DNA of 64,000 nucleotides from assembly GCA_018823835.1 (NCBI GenBank), contig JAHJHT010000013.1, positions 496,001 to 560,000 of the forward strand, read 5' to 3'. The translations under genes were made by a program, and so were the position numbers. This stretch comes from Alphaproteobacteria bacterium. Its GTDB lineage: Bacteria > Pseudomonadota > Alphaproteobacteria > Rhizobiales > Rhizobiaceae. Shown piece by piece: positions 1-8,946 of this stretch. Under the pieces are notes generated by a model. The model was not told the origin of the DNA and ran no database searches. It saw nothing but the letters and a program-made list of their open reading frames with translations. Within the stretch, counting starts at the first letter, position 1, and every line of letters starts with the position of its first letter.

Positions 1-2
1 TC

Positions 3-407
3 GCCGGTTCCGTTGCCGGTATTGCGCCGGTCGATGCTGCCGCCCTGGTCCTGATTGCCGCGCCGAGTTCGCTGCCCGCCGTGTTCGACGATTTCTACCG
101 CATGCTCGGGATCGGCCCGCGCACCAGGGCCTCGGTCGCAGCGCGCGTCAAGCGGCTGGCCGGCCATCCGCTCGAAAGCTATGACGGCATCAGCCAGCTC
201 GCCCTGGTGCCGGCGCGAACGCTCGTCGTCCATGCGCCCGACGACCGCGAGGTCGCCGCCGATCATGCTTCATCCTATGCCAGGGCCGGCAGCCATGTCG
301 CGTTGCACTGGGCGCCAGGCCTCGGCCACCGACGCATCCTTGCCGATCCCGGCGTCCTGCGACGCGCCCTCGATTTCCTCATCTGCGAGCCAGTCACGGC
401 CCTCTGA
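3..407 (+). CDS. alpha/beta hydrolase, 3' part only
   Basis: This is the C-terminal part of a serine hydrolase of the alpha/beta-hydrolase fold. The gene starts before the window, and the frame is open from the first complete codon to the stop at 405-407. About 134 residues remain. A hydrophobic strand leads to HAPDDREV, where an Asp fits the acid of the catalytic triad. GLGHRRIL follows, where the His fits the triad base. The nucleophile elbow must lie upstream, outside the window. The substrate cannot be inferred. No partner gene is visible; the next gene starts 195 nt downstream with its own leader. Confidence 0.75.
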   Translation, partial: AGSVAGIAPVDAAALVLIAAPSSLPAVFDDFYRMLGIGPRTRASVAARVKRLAGHPLESYDGISQLALVPARTLVVHAPDDREVAADHASSYARAGSHVALHWAPGLGHRRILADPGVLRRALDFLICEPVTAL

Positions 408-458
408 GACCTCTGCCGTAACCGGCTGCGCCAAAACAGCGTGGAACCTGCCGCAGCC

Positions 459-472
459 TCACAATGTTGTGA
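459..472. promoter_or_regulatory. short inverted repeat upstream of the L,D-transpeptidase gene
   Basis: TCACAA-TG-TTGTGA is a perfect 6-bp inverted repeat with a 2-nt centre, about 130 nt before the transpeptidase gene. It overlaps the end of a GGAAC-N18-GTT string at 443-468. That string loosely resembles the general stress sigma (EcfG) promoters of alphaproteobacteria. Either could be functional or chance, and no binding protein can be named. Confidence 0.2.
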
Positions 473-602
473 AGCCGATGCGCAACACTGCACGCCGAAT
501 CTGTGAGAACTTGGTGATACGGGTATGAATCGATAACGTTGCGCCTTACATCCGCCTTCTGGTGTTACGAGTGGTTGCGCGGCAAATCGGAATGGATGAT
601 CG

Positions 603-2525
603 ATGAAAATCTTTGCTCGAAAGGCGGTTCTCTTTCCCCTCACGGCGCTTGCGGCGACACTTTCCTTCGGCATGCCGCAGGCAGACGCCCAGGGGCTTTT
701 CGACAGGCTTTTCGGCGGCTCCGGTTCAAGCCTGAGCAGCCGGCCGCTCGGTGGCAGCCAGCGCGAAAGCGGCCAGACCTTCCGGTCGCAGCGCCAGGTG
801 CAGCGTCCGCTGGAATCGGTCGAACCCGCACCGAGGAACAACGTGGTGCGCGCGGCGCCGGCCAAGATTTCCGCCCCGTCCTACTACACCTACCGGGCCG
901 ACGCGTTGCGCAAGGTGGATTTCGCGCCGCTGGCCGCGATAGGCCAGTCGGCCTCGCTCGACGGAACGGCATCGACGGCCTTCCGCGAGGCGGTGTCCGG
1001 CCTTTCCGGCTATGAGCTTCTGGCCGAGTCCGAGGCTGGCAAGGCGATCGTCGATTACTATACCGCCAATCCCGACTTCATCTGGGTCAGCGACAACGAC
1101 GTCAGCGAGCGCGGCCGCGAGGCGCTGCGCGTACTCGGCGAAGCCGGCAGCCACGGCCTGTCGCCCGTCGACTACAGCCTGGCCGTACCGTCGCGCAGCC
1201 AGTCGTCCGCCGGCGACGCGGCGCGCAACCAGGACCTCATCCGCTTCGAGATGACGCTGACGGCACGCGTTCTGCGCTATATCAGCGACGCGACCAACGG
1301 GCGCGTCGTGGCCGACCGCATCTCCGGCTACTACGACCTGCCGCTGAAGCCGATCGACCGTGTCGCCGAGTTGAAGCGTCTGGCTGCAGCCACCGACCTG
1401 CGTGTCTCGCTTGAATCGCACCACCCGCAGGGTTCAGAATACCGCAGTCTGCGCGTCGAGCTTGAAGCCTTGAAGGCGAGCGCCGAGAACGACATCGTTG
1501 TCGATTCGGACCTCCTGCTTAAGCCTGGCCAGGAGAGCGCTGAGTTTCCGAAGGTGCTTCAGATCATAGCCCGTGACCTCGATGACGAGATGGGCGGCGA
1601 ATATGGCGAACTGCTGTCGCGCACGGTGACAACCGAGACCTATGGCAACGACCTGGTGCCCGTCATCAAGGCGGCTCAACAAAAGGCCGGCCTGAGGCCT
1701 GATGGCGTCGTCGGCCCGCGCACCGTCAGTGCTCTCGCCGGGAATTCGCGCGCCGACCGAATCGAGAAAGTCGTCATCGCGCTCGAGCAGCTGCGCTGGC
1801 TGCCGTCGCGTCTTGGCGACGACCGCGTCTTCATCAACCAGCCGGCCTATACCGCACGCTACATCGAGGACGGTCAGGAAAAGCTGAACATGCGCGTCGT
1901 GGTCGGCAAGCCGTCAAACCAGACCAGCTTCTTCTACGACGAGATCGAGCAGGTGGACTACAATCCCTACTGGGGCGTGCCGCAGTCGATCATCGTCAAT
2001 GAGATGCTGCCGCGTCTGCGCAACGACCCCGGCTATCTCGACCGCGCCGGCTACGAGGTGACGGATGCGAGCGGGCGCCGCGTTTCGTCCTCTTCGGTCA
2101 ACTGGTACGCCTACGGCTCCAAGGTCCCCTACAATGTGCGCCAGACGCCGAGCGAGGCCAATGCGCTCGGCGAGCTGAAGATCCTGTTCCCCAACAAGCA
2201 TGCCATCTACATGCACGACACGCCGCAGAAGAAGCTGTTCGACCGCGACGCGCGCGCCTTCAGTCATGGCTGCGTGCGCCTGAAGGACCCGCGCGGCATG
2301 GCGGCGGCGGTACTGGGCACCAGCATCGAGCACGTGGAGGCGAAGCTCCGGCAGGGGCACTCGTCGGAGAAGACGACGCGCAAGATTCCCGTCTACGTCG
2401 CCTATTTCACCGCCTGGCCGGACAAGAACGGCAAGGTCGAGTATTTCGACGATGTCTACGGTCGCGACGCACGGCTCGAGGCCGCGCTCGAGAAGACCGA
2501 GGAAGCCCGCACGCCGAGCAGCTGA
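603..2525 (+). CDS. L,D-transpeptidase of the YcbB/LdtD type
   Basis: A 640-residue periplasmic enzyme predicted to form 3-3 cross-links in peptidoglycan, the bond type common in polar-growing rhizobia. Residues 1-30 form a signal peptide (Lys/Arg start, hydrophobic core, cleavage near ADAQG). A low-complexity Ser/Arg-rich stretch follows. A scaffold domain leads to a peptidoglycan-binding repeat near residues 350-380 (DGVVGPRTVSAL). The YkuD catalytic domain follows at about 410-600 with SHGCVRL; its Cys557 is the expected nucleophile. Domain order and length match YcbB proteins rather than the short Ldt enzymes. The gene stands alone, followed by a GC-rich hairpin. Family assignment is firm, but which Ldt paralogue it is cannot be told. 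Confidence 0.93.
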   Translation: MKIFARKAVLFPLTALAATLSFGMPQADAQGLFDRLFGGSGSSLSSRPLGGSQRESGQTFRSQRQVQRPLESVEPAPRNNVVRAAPAKISAPSYYTYRADALRKVDFAPLAAIGQSASLDGTASTAFREAVSGLSGYELLAESEAGKAIVDYYTANPDFIWVSDNDVSERGREALRVLGEAGSHGLSPVDYSLAVPSRSQSSAGDAARNQDLIRFEMTLTARVLRYISDATNGRVVADRISGYYDLPLKPIDRVAELKRLAAATDLRVSLESHHPQGSEYRSLRVELEALKASAENDIVVDSDLLLKPGQESAEFPKVLQIIARDLDDEMGGEYGELLSRTVTTETYGNDLVPVIKAAQQKAGLRPDGVVGPRTVSALAGNSRADRIEKVVIALEQLRWLPSRLGDDRVFINQPAYTARYIEDGQEKLNMRVVVGKPSNQTSFFYDEIEQVDYNPYWGVPQSIIVNEMLPRLRNDPGYLDRAGYEVTDASGRRVSSSSVNWYAYGSKVPYNVRQTPSEANALGELKILFPNKHAIYMHDTPQKKLFDRDARAFSHGCVRLKDPRGMAAAVLGTSIEHVEAKLRQGHSSEKTTRKIPVYVAYFTAWPDKNGKVEYFDDVYGRDARLEAALEKTEEARTPSS

Positions 2526-2556
2526 CGGTATTTCGACGCAGCCTCCGCTTCATTCC

Positions 2557-2582
2557 GACGCCCCGTGTATTCGCGGGGCGTC
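2557..2582 (+). terminator. candidate terminator after the L,D-transpeptidase gene
   Basis: GACGCCCCG and CGGGGCGTC form a perfect 9-bp stem around an 8-nt loop, 31 nt after the transpeptidase stop. The following ATTCGTTTCG is only weakly T-rich, so termination could be imperfect. Confidence 0.5.
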
Positions 2583-2665
2583 ATTCGTTTCGGCACCAGC
2601 TCGCTTGCGAAGACGTATGGGCTCCGAGAGTCTGCGAACCCGCGACAATAAAACGGTCGTGCCCA

Positions 2666-2695
2666 TTGACTCATTCTGGAACGTTCCACTAGATT
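2666..2695 (+). promoter_or_regulatory. promoter of the catabolic operon
   Basis: TTGACT (2666-2671) and TAGATT (2690-2695), separated by 18 nt, fit a housekeeping sigma-70 promoter. Transcription would start near 2702. One LacI-type palindrome lies inside the spacer and a second covers the start region. That is the usual geometry for repression by blocking RNA polymerase. It is the only convincing promoter I see in the 15.6-kb gene run. Confidence 0.6.
2677..2688. promoter_or_regulatory. LacI-type operator O1
   Basis: TGGAACGTTCCA is a perfect 12-bp palindrome with the central CG typical of LacI-family operators. It sits between the -35 and -10 elements. An identical copy lies 22 bp further on, centre to centre, two helical turns away and on the same DNA face. 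The LacI-family gene that ends this operon (17292-18302) is the obvious candidate binder. Confidence 0.7.
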
Positions 2696-2698
2696 GAT

Positions 2699-2710
2699 TG
2701 GAACGTTCCA
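2699..2710. promoter_or_regulatory. LacI-type operator O2
   Basis: This is the second copy of TGGAACGTTCCA, identical to O1, lying between the -10 element and the ribosome binding site of the first gene. It would overlap the transcription start. Reading the first gene from a TTG at 2694 would put this operator inside the coding region, which argues for the ATG at 2727. Confidence 0.7.
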
Positions 2711-2726
2711 GATGAGGGAGGAGCCG

Positions 2727-3731
2727 ATGCGCTGGGCGCTCGTCGGTGCAAGCACTATTGCTGCCCAATACATGATCCCGGCCATCCGCGCCCATGAGGG
2801 CGCCGAGATTCTGCGTGTCGTCAGCGGCTCGGCCGAACGCGGCAGGGCCTATGCCGACCAGCATGGCATTGCGGGCTCCGGCACCGATCTCGGCGAGGCG
2901 CTCGGCGATGCCAGGGTCGACGCAGTCTACATCTCCACCACCAACGAGAAGCACCTTGCCCAGGCGATGGCCGCCATCGAGGCGGGCAAGCATCTGATCT
3001 GCGAAAAGCCGCTCGCCATGTCGGTCGCCGACGCGGTGTCGATGGTACGCGCCGCTGAAGCTGCCGGCCTCGTCTTCGCCACCAACCACCATCTGCGCTG
3101 CTCGGGCAGCCATCGCGCCATTCGCGACCTGATTGCGTCGGGCCGCATCGGCCGGGTGCTGTCGCTGCGTCTCTTTCACGCCGTCCATCTGCCCGCCCAT
3201 CTGCAGGGCTGGCGCATAACCTCGGCCGAAGCCGGAGGCGGCGTCATCCCCGACATCACCGTGCACGATGCCGACGTCGCCCGCTTCCTCACTGGCGAGG
3301 ACCCGCAGACGGTCGTCGCCCAGATGGCGTCGTCCGGCATGGGGCAGGGGGTCGAGGACTTGGCGATGTCAGTCTGGACAATGCCGTCGGGTGCCATGGT
3401 GATGAGCCACGAGAGTTTCACCCACCCGTTCGCGGGCTCCGGTTTGGAGGCGCACGGCACCGAGGGCTCGATCTTCGCGCGCGGCGTGATGACCCAGCAG
3501 CCTGTGGGCGAGATCGAACTGGTTACCGCATCGGGCCGCGAGGCCGTGCCATACGACAGCTACGACCTCTATGAGAAGGGCGTCGCCGAGTTTGCCGCCG
3601 CCGTCGGCGGCGAGGGCAAGCCGGCAGCCGATGGCCAAGATGGCGTGAAGTCGCTTGCCGTGGCGCTTGCCGTGCGCGAGGCGGCCCGCAGCGGTGCCCG
3701 CCAGACCGTCAATTATGGTGGCATCGAATGA
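2727..3731 (+). CDS. Gfo/Idh/MocA family NAD(P)-dependent oxidoreductase
   Basis: First gene of the operon, 334 residues. The family oxidises or reduces sugars, inositols and keto-glycosides with NAD(P). The N-terminus is a Rossmann fold (ALVGASTIA, then a VVSGSAER turn). The family's EKP signature is present as CEKPLAM, with Lys94 the expected catalytic lysine. The C-terminal half fits the alpha/beta substrate domain. I chose the ATG at 2727 because AGGGAGGAG at 2715-2723 is well placed before it and an operator lies upstream. It overlaps the next gene by 4 nt (ATGA). Substrate unknown; a sugar-like ligand is inferred from the adjacent importer. Confidence 0.88.
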   Translation: MRWALVGASTIAAQYMIPAIRAHEGAEILRVVSGSAERGRAYADQHGIAGSGTDLGEALGDARVDAVYISTTNEKHLAQAMAAIEAGKHLICEKPLAMSVADAVSMVRAAEAAGLVFATNHHLRCSGSHRAIRDLIASGRIGRVLSLRLFHAVHLPAHLQGWRITSAEAGGGVIPDITVHDADVARFLTGEDPQTVVAQMASSGMGQGVEDLAMSVWTMPSGAMVMSHESFTHPFAGSGLEAHGTEGSIFARGVMTQQPVGEIELVTASGREAVPYDSYDLYEKGVAEFAAAVGGEGKPAADGQDGVKSLAVALAVREAARSGARQTVNYGGIE

Positions 3732-5299
3732 GCAAACTTGTTTCCGCAGCCGAAGCGGCTTCGCGCATCGCCGACGGCGCCGTCGTCACCGTGTCGTCCT
3801 CATCGGCGCTCGGCTGCCCCGACCTCGTGCTGAAGGCCATCGGCGAGCGATTTGCAGCCGAGGGTCATCCGCGCGACATCACCGCGCTGCACCCGATCGC
3901 GGCCGGCGACATGTATGGCGTCAAGGGCATGGACCACATCGCCAGGGACGGGCTGCTGAAGCGCGTGCTTGCCGGCTCCTATCCGTCGGGCCCGTCCAGC
4001 CTCCCGATGCCCGAGATATGGAAGATGATCGTCGAGGAGCGCGTCGCCGCCTATAACGTCCCTTCCGGCATCATGTTTGACATGCACCGCGAGGCCGCCG
4101 CGCGCCGGCCGGGCGTGCTGACAACGGTCGGCCTCGACACCTTCGCCGACCCGATCCGCGAGGGCTGCGCGATGAACGCGAAGGGCGCCGAGGCGCCGAT
4201 CGTGTCGCGCGTCGAGTTCGGCGGCCAGACCTGGCTGCATTTTCCCAACATCCAGCCCGACGTCTGCATCCTGCGCGCCACCACGGCGGACGAGCGCGGC
4301 AATCTCACATACGAGCACGAGGGCGCCTATCTCGGCGGCCTCGAGCAGGCGATTGCCGTGCGCAACAATGGCGGCATCGTGATCGCCCAGGTCAAGCGGA
4401 CGACTGCGGCGGGCAGCCTGCGACCGCATGACGTGCGGGTGCCCGGCCACCTCGTCGATCTCGTCGTCATCGATCCCGACCAGAAACAGACCTGCGAGAC
4501 GCTCTACGATCCTGCGATCTCCGGCCAGGTCATGCGCCCCTGGTCGAGCTTCAAGCTGGCCGAGCACGGCGTCGAGAAGGTCATCGCGCGCCGCGCGGCA
4601 ATGGAACTGAGAGAGGGCATGACAGCCAATCTTGGCTTCGGCATCAGCGCCATGGTGCCGCGCATCCTGCTCGAGGAAGGCCACCCCGACGCGGTCACCT
4701 GGGCAATCGAGCAGGGTGCTGTCGGCGGCATGCCGCTTACTGACTTCGCCTTCGGCTGCGCCTCCAACGCCGATGCCTACGTGCCGTCGCCGCAGCAGTT
4801 CATCTACTTCCAGGGCGCCGGCTTCGACATGTCTTTCCTGTCCTTCCTCGAAGTCGACACCGAGGGCAACGTCAACGTCTCGAAGCTCGGCAAGAGGCCC
4901 TATCTGACGGCCGGCTGCGGCGGCTTCGTCGACATCACGGCGCATGCCAGGAAGATCGTCTTCTCCGGCTGGTTCGAGGCGGGTGCGCAGATCGAGCTCA
5001 CCGAAGCGGGCGTCAAGGTCGCAAAACCCGGGAAGTTCACCAAGATGGTCGACAAGGTCGAGCACGTCACCTTCTCGGGCCGGCGGGCGCGCGAGCAGGG
5101 CCAGGACGTCATCTACGTCACCGAGCGCTGCGTCATCCGGCTCCGCGAGGACGGCCTCGTCGCGACCGAGATCATGCCGGGCATCGTGCCCGAGACCGAC
5201 ATCGTCGGCGCCTCGCAGGGCCGCGTGAAGCTTGCCGAGAACGCCAAGGTCATGCCCAAGACCCTGTTCGGCGCCGGCCCGATGGGATGGACGCCATGA
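3728..5299 (+). CDS. fused family I acyl-CoA:carboxylate CoA-transferase
   Basis: A 523-residue protein carrying both halves of a family I CoA-transferase in one chain, as in YdiF. It is predicted to move CoA between an acyl-CoA and a free acid. The N-terminal half has the SRIADGAVVTVSS start, and the C-terminal half carries EQGAVGGMP. Glu328 in that motif is the expected residue that forms the glutamyl-CoA intermediate. The length matches the fused proteins rather than separate alpha and beta subunits. The start overlaps the previous stop by 4 nt. Its place next to an enoyl-CoA hydratase and an aldehyde dehydrogenase suggests it activates an acid made in this pathway. The actual acid is unknown. 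Confidence 0.88.
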   Translation: MSKLVSAAEAASRIADGAVVTVSSSSALGCPDLVLKAIGERFAAEGHPRDITALHPIAAGDMYGVKGMDHIARDGLLKRVLAGSYPSGPSSLPMPEIWKMIVEERVAAYNVPSGIMFDMHREAAARRPGVLTTVGLDTFADPIREGCAMNAKGAEAPIVSRVEFGGQTWLHFPNIQPDVCILRATTADERGNLTYEHEGAYLGGLEQAIAVRNNGGIVIAQVKRTTAAGSLRPHDVRVPGHLVDLVVIDPDQKQTCETLYDPAISGQVMRPWSSFKLAEHGVEKVIARRAAMELREGMTANLGFGISAMVPRILLEEGHPDAVTWAIEQGAVGGMPLTDFAFGCASNADAYVPSPQQFIYFQGAGFDMSFLSFLEVDTEGNVNVSKLGKRPYLTAGCGGFVDITAHARKIVFSGWFEAGAQIELTEAGVKVAKPGKFTKMVDKVEHVTFSGRRAREQGQDVIYVTERCVIRLREDGLVATEIMPGIVPETDIVGASQGRVKLAENAKVMPKTLFGAGPMGWTP

Positions 5300-6063
5300 G
5301 CGCCGTCCACCTCCAGATACAGGGTCCTGTCGCCGAGCTCAGGCTCGACAATCCGGCAAAGCTCAACTGCTTCACTGTCGCCATGCTCGGCCAGCTGGCG
5401 GACCATCTCGAGGCGATCGAGAGGCTGGCCGGTATCTCCTGCGTGCTGGTCACCGCCGAAGGCGAAAAGGCCTTCTGCACCGGCGCTGACATCAATGGCT
5501 GGGGCGATCTTTCGCCGGCCGAGTTCGCGCGCCACTGGGTGCGCGACGGCCACCGCATTTTCGACCGGCTGGCGCGACTCTCAAAGCCGACGATTGCCGT
5601 GCTCAACGGCCACGCCTTCGGCGGCGGGCTTGAACTCGCCGCCGCCTGCGACATCCGCGTCATGGCGCCGAGGGCGACGATCGCACTGCCCGAAGCCGGC
5701 GTCGGCATCGTGCCCGGCTGGTCCGGTACGCAGCGGCTGGCAAGGCTGCTGCCCGAGCCGGTCATCAAGGAAATGGCGCTGTTCGGACGCCGCATCGGCG
5801 CAGAGCGGGCGCTGGCGCTCGGCTTCGTGGCCGAGATCGCCGACGACCCGCGCGCCGCAGCCCAGGCCATCGCCGCGCGCGCTGCCGAGCTGTCGCCGCG
5901 CGCCGTCGAAATTGCCAAGTCGATGATCCACGCCGCGCGCGGCGAGGACGCCGGCGCGATGATCGAGGCTCTGGGAAGTGCTGCCATCGCCGCAACCGCC
6001 GACCGCGCGGAGGGCGTCACCGCCTTCCGCGAGAAACGCAAACCCGAATTTCCCGGAACATGA
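5296..6063 (+). CDS. enoyl-CoA hydratase/isomerase family protein
   Basis: A 255-residue crotonase-fold protein. GADINGW and HAFGGGLELAAACD form the acyl-CoA and oxyanion-hole region. LPEAGVGIVPGWSG carries the Glu expected in the hydratase active site. I chose the ATG at 5296, which overlaps the CoA-transferase stop by ATGA. Another ATG at 5287 is in frame but would overlap by 13 nt. The crotonase family also holds isomerases, hydrolases and C-C lyases, so hydration is only the default reading. The neighbouring CoA-transferase probably supplies its CoA ester. Confidence 0.88.
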   Translation: MSAVHLQIQGPVAELRLDNPAKLNCFTVAMLGQLADHLEAIERLAGISCVLVTAEGEKAFCTGADINGWGDLSPAEFARHWVRDGHRIFDRLARLSKPTIAVLNGHAFGGGLELAAACDIRVMAPRATIALPEAGVGIVPGWSGTQRLARLLPEPVIKEMALFGRRIGAERALALGFVAEIADDPRAAAQAIAARAAELSPRAVEIAKSMIHAARGEDAGAMIEALGSAAIAATADRAEGVTAFREKRKPEFPGT

Positions 6064-7592
6064 CCATGACCGAGCTCAACCTCATCGAAGCCACGAAGGC
6101 GGATCTCCCGGATGCCCCCTTCGAGGGCCGCCACCTGATCGGCGGCGAATGGCGCGCGAGTGCCGGTGGCGCGACCTTCGACCGGTTGTCGCCCTCGCAC
6201 GGCATGCTGGTCAGCCGCTCCGCCAAGGGCGGCGAGGCCGAGACGGAGGCCGCCATAGATGCTGCACGCGCCGCTTTCGATTCCGGCGTCTGGAGCCGGA
6301 TTTCCGGCAAGGCGCGTGCCACCCTCCTGCTCAGGGTCGCCGACCTCATCGAAGCCAATGTCGACCGCATCGCACTTCTGGAGACGCTGGAGAGCGGCAA
6401 GCCGATCTCGCAGTCGAAGGGCGAAGTCGGCGGCGCGGCCGACCTCTGGCGCTACGCCGCCTCGCTGGCGCGCACCATGCACGGCGACAGCCACAACACG
6501 CTCGGCGAGGACATGCTGGGCGTCGTGCTGAAGGAGCCGATCGGCGTCGTCTCGATCATCACGCCGTGGAATTTTCCATTCTGGATCCTCAGCCAGAAGC
6601 TGCCCTTCGCGCTCGCCGCCGGCTGCACCTGCGTCATCAAGCCGTCGGAAATGACGCCGTCGACCACGGTGATGATGGGCGAGCTGCTGGTCGAGGCCGG
6701 CGTGCCTGCCGGCGTCGTCAACATCGTGCTGGGCCACGGCCAGCCGGTCGGCGCCCTGATGGCCAGCCACCCGGAGGTCGACATGGTCACCTTCACCGGC
6801 TCGACCGCGGTCGGTAAGGCGATCTCGGTCGCTGCCGCCGGCACGCTGAAGAAGGTGGCGCTCGAACTCGGCGGCAAGAACCCGCAGGTCATCTTCCCGG
6901 ACGCCGACCTCGACGGCGCCGCAGATGCGGTCACCTTCGGCGTCTATTTCAACGTCGGCCAGTGCTGCAACTCGTCGAGCCGCATCATCGTGCACGAGGA
7001 CATTGCCGCAAGCTTTGTCGACAAGGTCGTGGCGCTGTCGCGCAAGGTGGCCTTCGGCGATCCGCTCAGCCCCAACACCCAGGTCGGCGCCATCGTCACC
7101 AGCCAGCACCAGGACAAGATCGACGGCTATGTCCGCGACGCCGTCGCGGCCGGTGCCGATGTCTGCCTCGGCGGCGCGCCGCTTTCGGTTCCTGGGCTTC
7201 CCGGCCAGTTCTATCAGCCGACCGTGGTGCGCGGCGTGACGCCGGACATGGCGATCGCACGCGAGGAAGTGTTCGGCCCGGTGCTGTCGGTCTTGACATT
7301 TCGCACGCTGGAGGAAGCAATCACACTGACCAACGATGCCGCCTACGGGCTTTCCGCCGGCGTCTGGAGCGAGAACGTGCACACCTGCCTCGAGTTTGCG
7401 CGCCGCGCGCAGGCCGGCACGGTCTGGACAAACACATGGATGGACGGATATCCCGAGATGACCTTCGGCGGCTTCAAGCAGAGCGGCCAGGGCAGGGAGA
7501 TAGGGCCTTACGGCCTCGACGAATTTCTCGAAGTCAAGACAGTCGCAATGCGCATCGGCAGGACCCGGGCAAACTGGGTGAGTGCCGGCTGA
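6060..7592 (+). CDS. NAD(P)-dependent aldehyde dehydrogenase
   Basis: A 510-residue aldehyde dehydrogenase that converts an aldehyde to the acid. TPWNFP binds the cofactor, ELGGKNP carries the general base Glu269, and [11 protein letters not shown] carries the nucleophile, most likely Cys303 of the Cys302-Cys303 pair. The length is slightly above the usual 480-500. It starts inside the previous stop (ATGA); an in-frame ATG 6 nt later is equally possible. In context it may oxidise the aldehyde released by an aldolase or an alcohol dehydrogenase of this cluster, giving the acid that the CoA-transferase uses. Confidence 0.92.
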   Translation: MTMTELNLIEATKADLPDAPFEGRHLIGGEWRASAGGATFDRLSPSHGMLVSRSAKGGEAETEAAIDAARAAFDSGVWSRISGKARATLLLRVADLIEANVDRIALLETLESGKPISQSKGEVGGAADLWRYAASLARTMHGDSHNTLGEDMLGVVLKEPIGVVSIITPWNFPFWILSQKLPFALAAGCTCVIKPSEMTPSTTVMMGELLVEAGVPAGVVNIVLGHGQPVGALMASHPEVDMVTFTGSTAVGKAISVAAAGTLKKVALELGGKNPQVIFPDADLDGAADAVTFGVYFNVGQCCNSSSRIIVHEDIAASFVDKVVALSRKVAFGDPLSPNTQVGAIVTSQHQDKIDGYVRDAVAAGADVCLGGAPLSVPGLPGQFYQPTVVRGVTPDMAIAREEVFGPVLSVLTFRTLEEAITLTNDAAYGLSAGVWSENVHTCLEFARRAQAGTVWTNTWMDGYPEMTFGGFKQSGQGREIGPYGLDEFLEVKTVAMRIGRTRANWVSAG

Positions 7593-7642
7593 CGACAGGC
7601 ATCGGGAAATGGATACCAACGCACCAAAACAGGAGGAAAGTC

Positions 7643-8893
7643 ATGCGTAGGTTCTTCAAGGTAACATTGATGGCGGCAGCGACACTGGCATCGGCCACGT
7701 CGCTGTCACGTGCAGGCGATGTGGAGGTGCTGCACTGGTGGACGTCGGGCGGCGAGGCTTCGGCTTTGACCGTTCTCAAAAAGGATCTCGAGACGCAGGG
7801 TATCGGCTGGCAGGACATGCCCGTCGCCGGCGGCGGCGGCACGCAGGCCATGACCGTCCTGCGCGCCCGCGTCACCTCGGGCAACGCCCCGACCGCCGTG
7901 CAGATGCTCGGCTTCGACATCACCGACTGGGCCAAGGAAGGCGCGCTCGCCAACCTCAACGACATCGCTTCGGCCGAGGGCTGGGACGCGGTCGTGCCGG
8001 AGGCGCTGCAGAAGTTCTCCAAGTATGACGGCCAGTGGGTCGCCGCGCCGGTGAACGTCCATTCCACCAACTGGGTGTGGGCCAACAAGGCTCTGCTCGA
8101 AGAGCTCGGCATCGCACAGCCGTCGACCTGGGACGAGCTCGTCGCGGCGATGGAGAAGGTCAAGGCCGCCGGCAAGACCGCCGTCGCGCATGGCGGCCAG
8201 CCCTGGCAGGACGCCACCATCTTCGACGCCGTCGCCATGTCGACCGGTGGTCCCGAGTTCTACAAGGCCGCCTTCGTCGATCTCGACCCGACTGCGCTGG
8301 GCTCCGCCCAGATGAAGGAAACCTTTGACCGCATGTCGGTCATCCGCTCCTTCGTCGACGACAACTTCTCGGGCCGCGACTGGAACCTCGCTTCCGCCAT
8401 GGTCATCAACGGCGACGCCGCCTTCCAGTTCATGGGCGACTGGGCCAAGGGCGAGTTCCTCAATGCCGGCAAGAAGCCGGGCGAGGACTTCCTCTGCTTC
8501 CGCTTCCCGGGAACGCAGCAGCAGGTGACCTTCAACTCCGACCAGTTCGCCATGTTCAAGCAGGGCGATGCGGTGTCGGCCGAGCAGGCAGCACTTGCCA
8601 AGGCGATCATGTCACCGTCGTTCCAGTCGGCCTTCAACGTCGTCAAGGGCTCGGTCCCGGCGCGCGTCGACGTGCCGGACGAGGCTTTCGACGCCTGCGG
8701 CAAGCAGGGCATGAAGGACCTGGCTGCGGCATCGTCGTCGGGCAACCTGTTCGGTTCGATGGCGCATGGCCATGCCAACCCAGCATCGATCAAGAACGCG
8801 ATGTATGACGTGATCACCGCACACTTCAACGGCGAGTACGATTCCGACACCGCCGTGAAGGAAATGGTCAACGCCGTCTCGCTGGCCCAGTAA
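7643..8893 (+). CDS. sugar ABC transporter substrate-binding protein (CUT1 type)
   Basis: A 416-residue periplasmic binding protein of the family that includes GtsA (glucose/mannose). Residues 1-24 form a signal peptide. The mature start, [12 protein letters not shown], and the later [15 protein letters not shown] closely follow the GtsA pattern. The start at 7643 is fixed by a strong AGGAGG at 7631-7636; the frame is open far upstream but lacks such a site. It is the first of four transporter genes. A stable hairpin follows the stop, which usually keeps the binding-protein message more abundant than the permease message. The ligand is a carbohydrate or sugar acid by inference. Confidence 0.92.
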   Translation: MRRFFKVTLMAAATLASATSLSRAGDVEVLHWWTSGGEASALTVLKKDLETQGIGWQDMPVAGGGGTQAMTVLRARVTSGNAPTAVQMLGFDITDWAKEGALANLNDIASAEGWDAVVPEALQKFSKYDGQWVAAPVNVHSTNWVWANKALLEELGIAQPSTWDELVAAMEKVKAAGKTAVAHGGQPWQDATIFDAVAMSTGGPEFYKAAFVDLDPTALGSAQMKETFDRMSVIRSFVDDNFSGRDWNLASAMVINGDAAFQFMGDWAKGEFLNAGKKPGEDFLCFRFPGTQQQVTFNSDQFAMFKQGDAVSAEQAALAKAIMSPSFQSAFNVVKGSVPARVDVPDEAFDACGKQGMKDLAAASSSGNLFGSMAHGHANPASIKNAMYDVITAHFNGEYDSDTAVKEMVNAVSLAQ

Positions 8894-8902
8894 GAGCGAA
8901 AA

Positions 8903-8929
8903 GGGAAAGGGCGGCAGTCGCCCTTTCCC
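8903..8929 (+). promoter_or_regulatory. intercistronic hairpin after the binding-protein gene
   Basis: GGGAAAGGGCG and CGCCCTTTCCC form a perfect 11-bp stem with a GCAGT loop, 10 nt after the stop of the binding-protein gene and 18 nt before the permease start. There is no T-run after it. It is better read as an mRNA-stabilising or attenuating element than as a full terminator. Confidence 0.65.
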
Positions 8930-8946
8930 GTTCGGGAGGACAACCG

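Noticed and set aside
417..440. Possible third SigF promoter, GTAACC followed 16 nt later by CGTG
   Set aside because: The second element is CGTG, not CGAA, and the gene behind it is a cell-wall enzyme with no metal link. Only the -35 half matches.
5250..7619. Long minus-strand open frame across the hydratase and aldehyde dehydrogenase genes
   Set aside because: It is antisense to two well-supported enzymes with intact active sites and has no recognisable domain.
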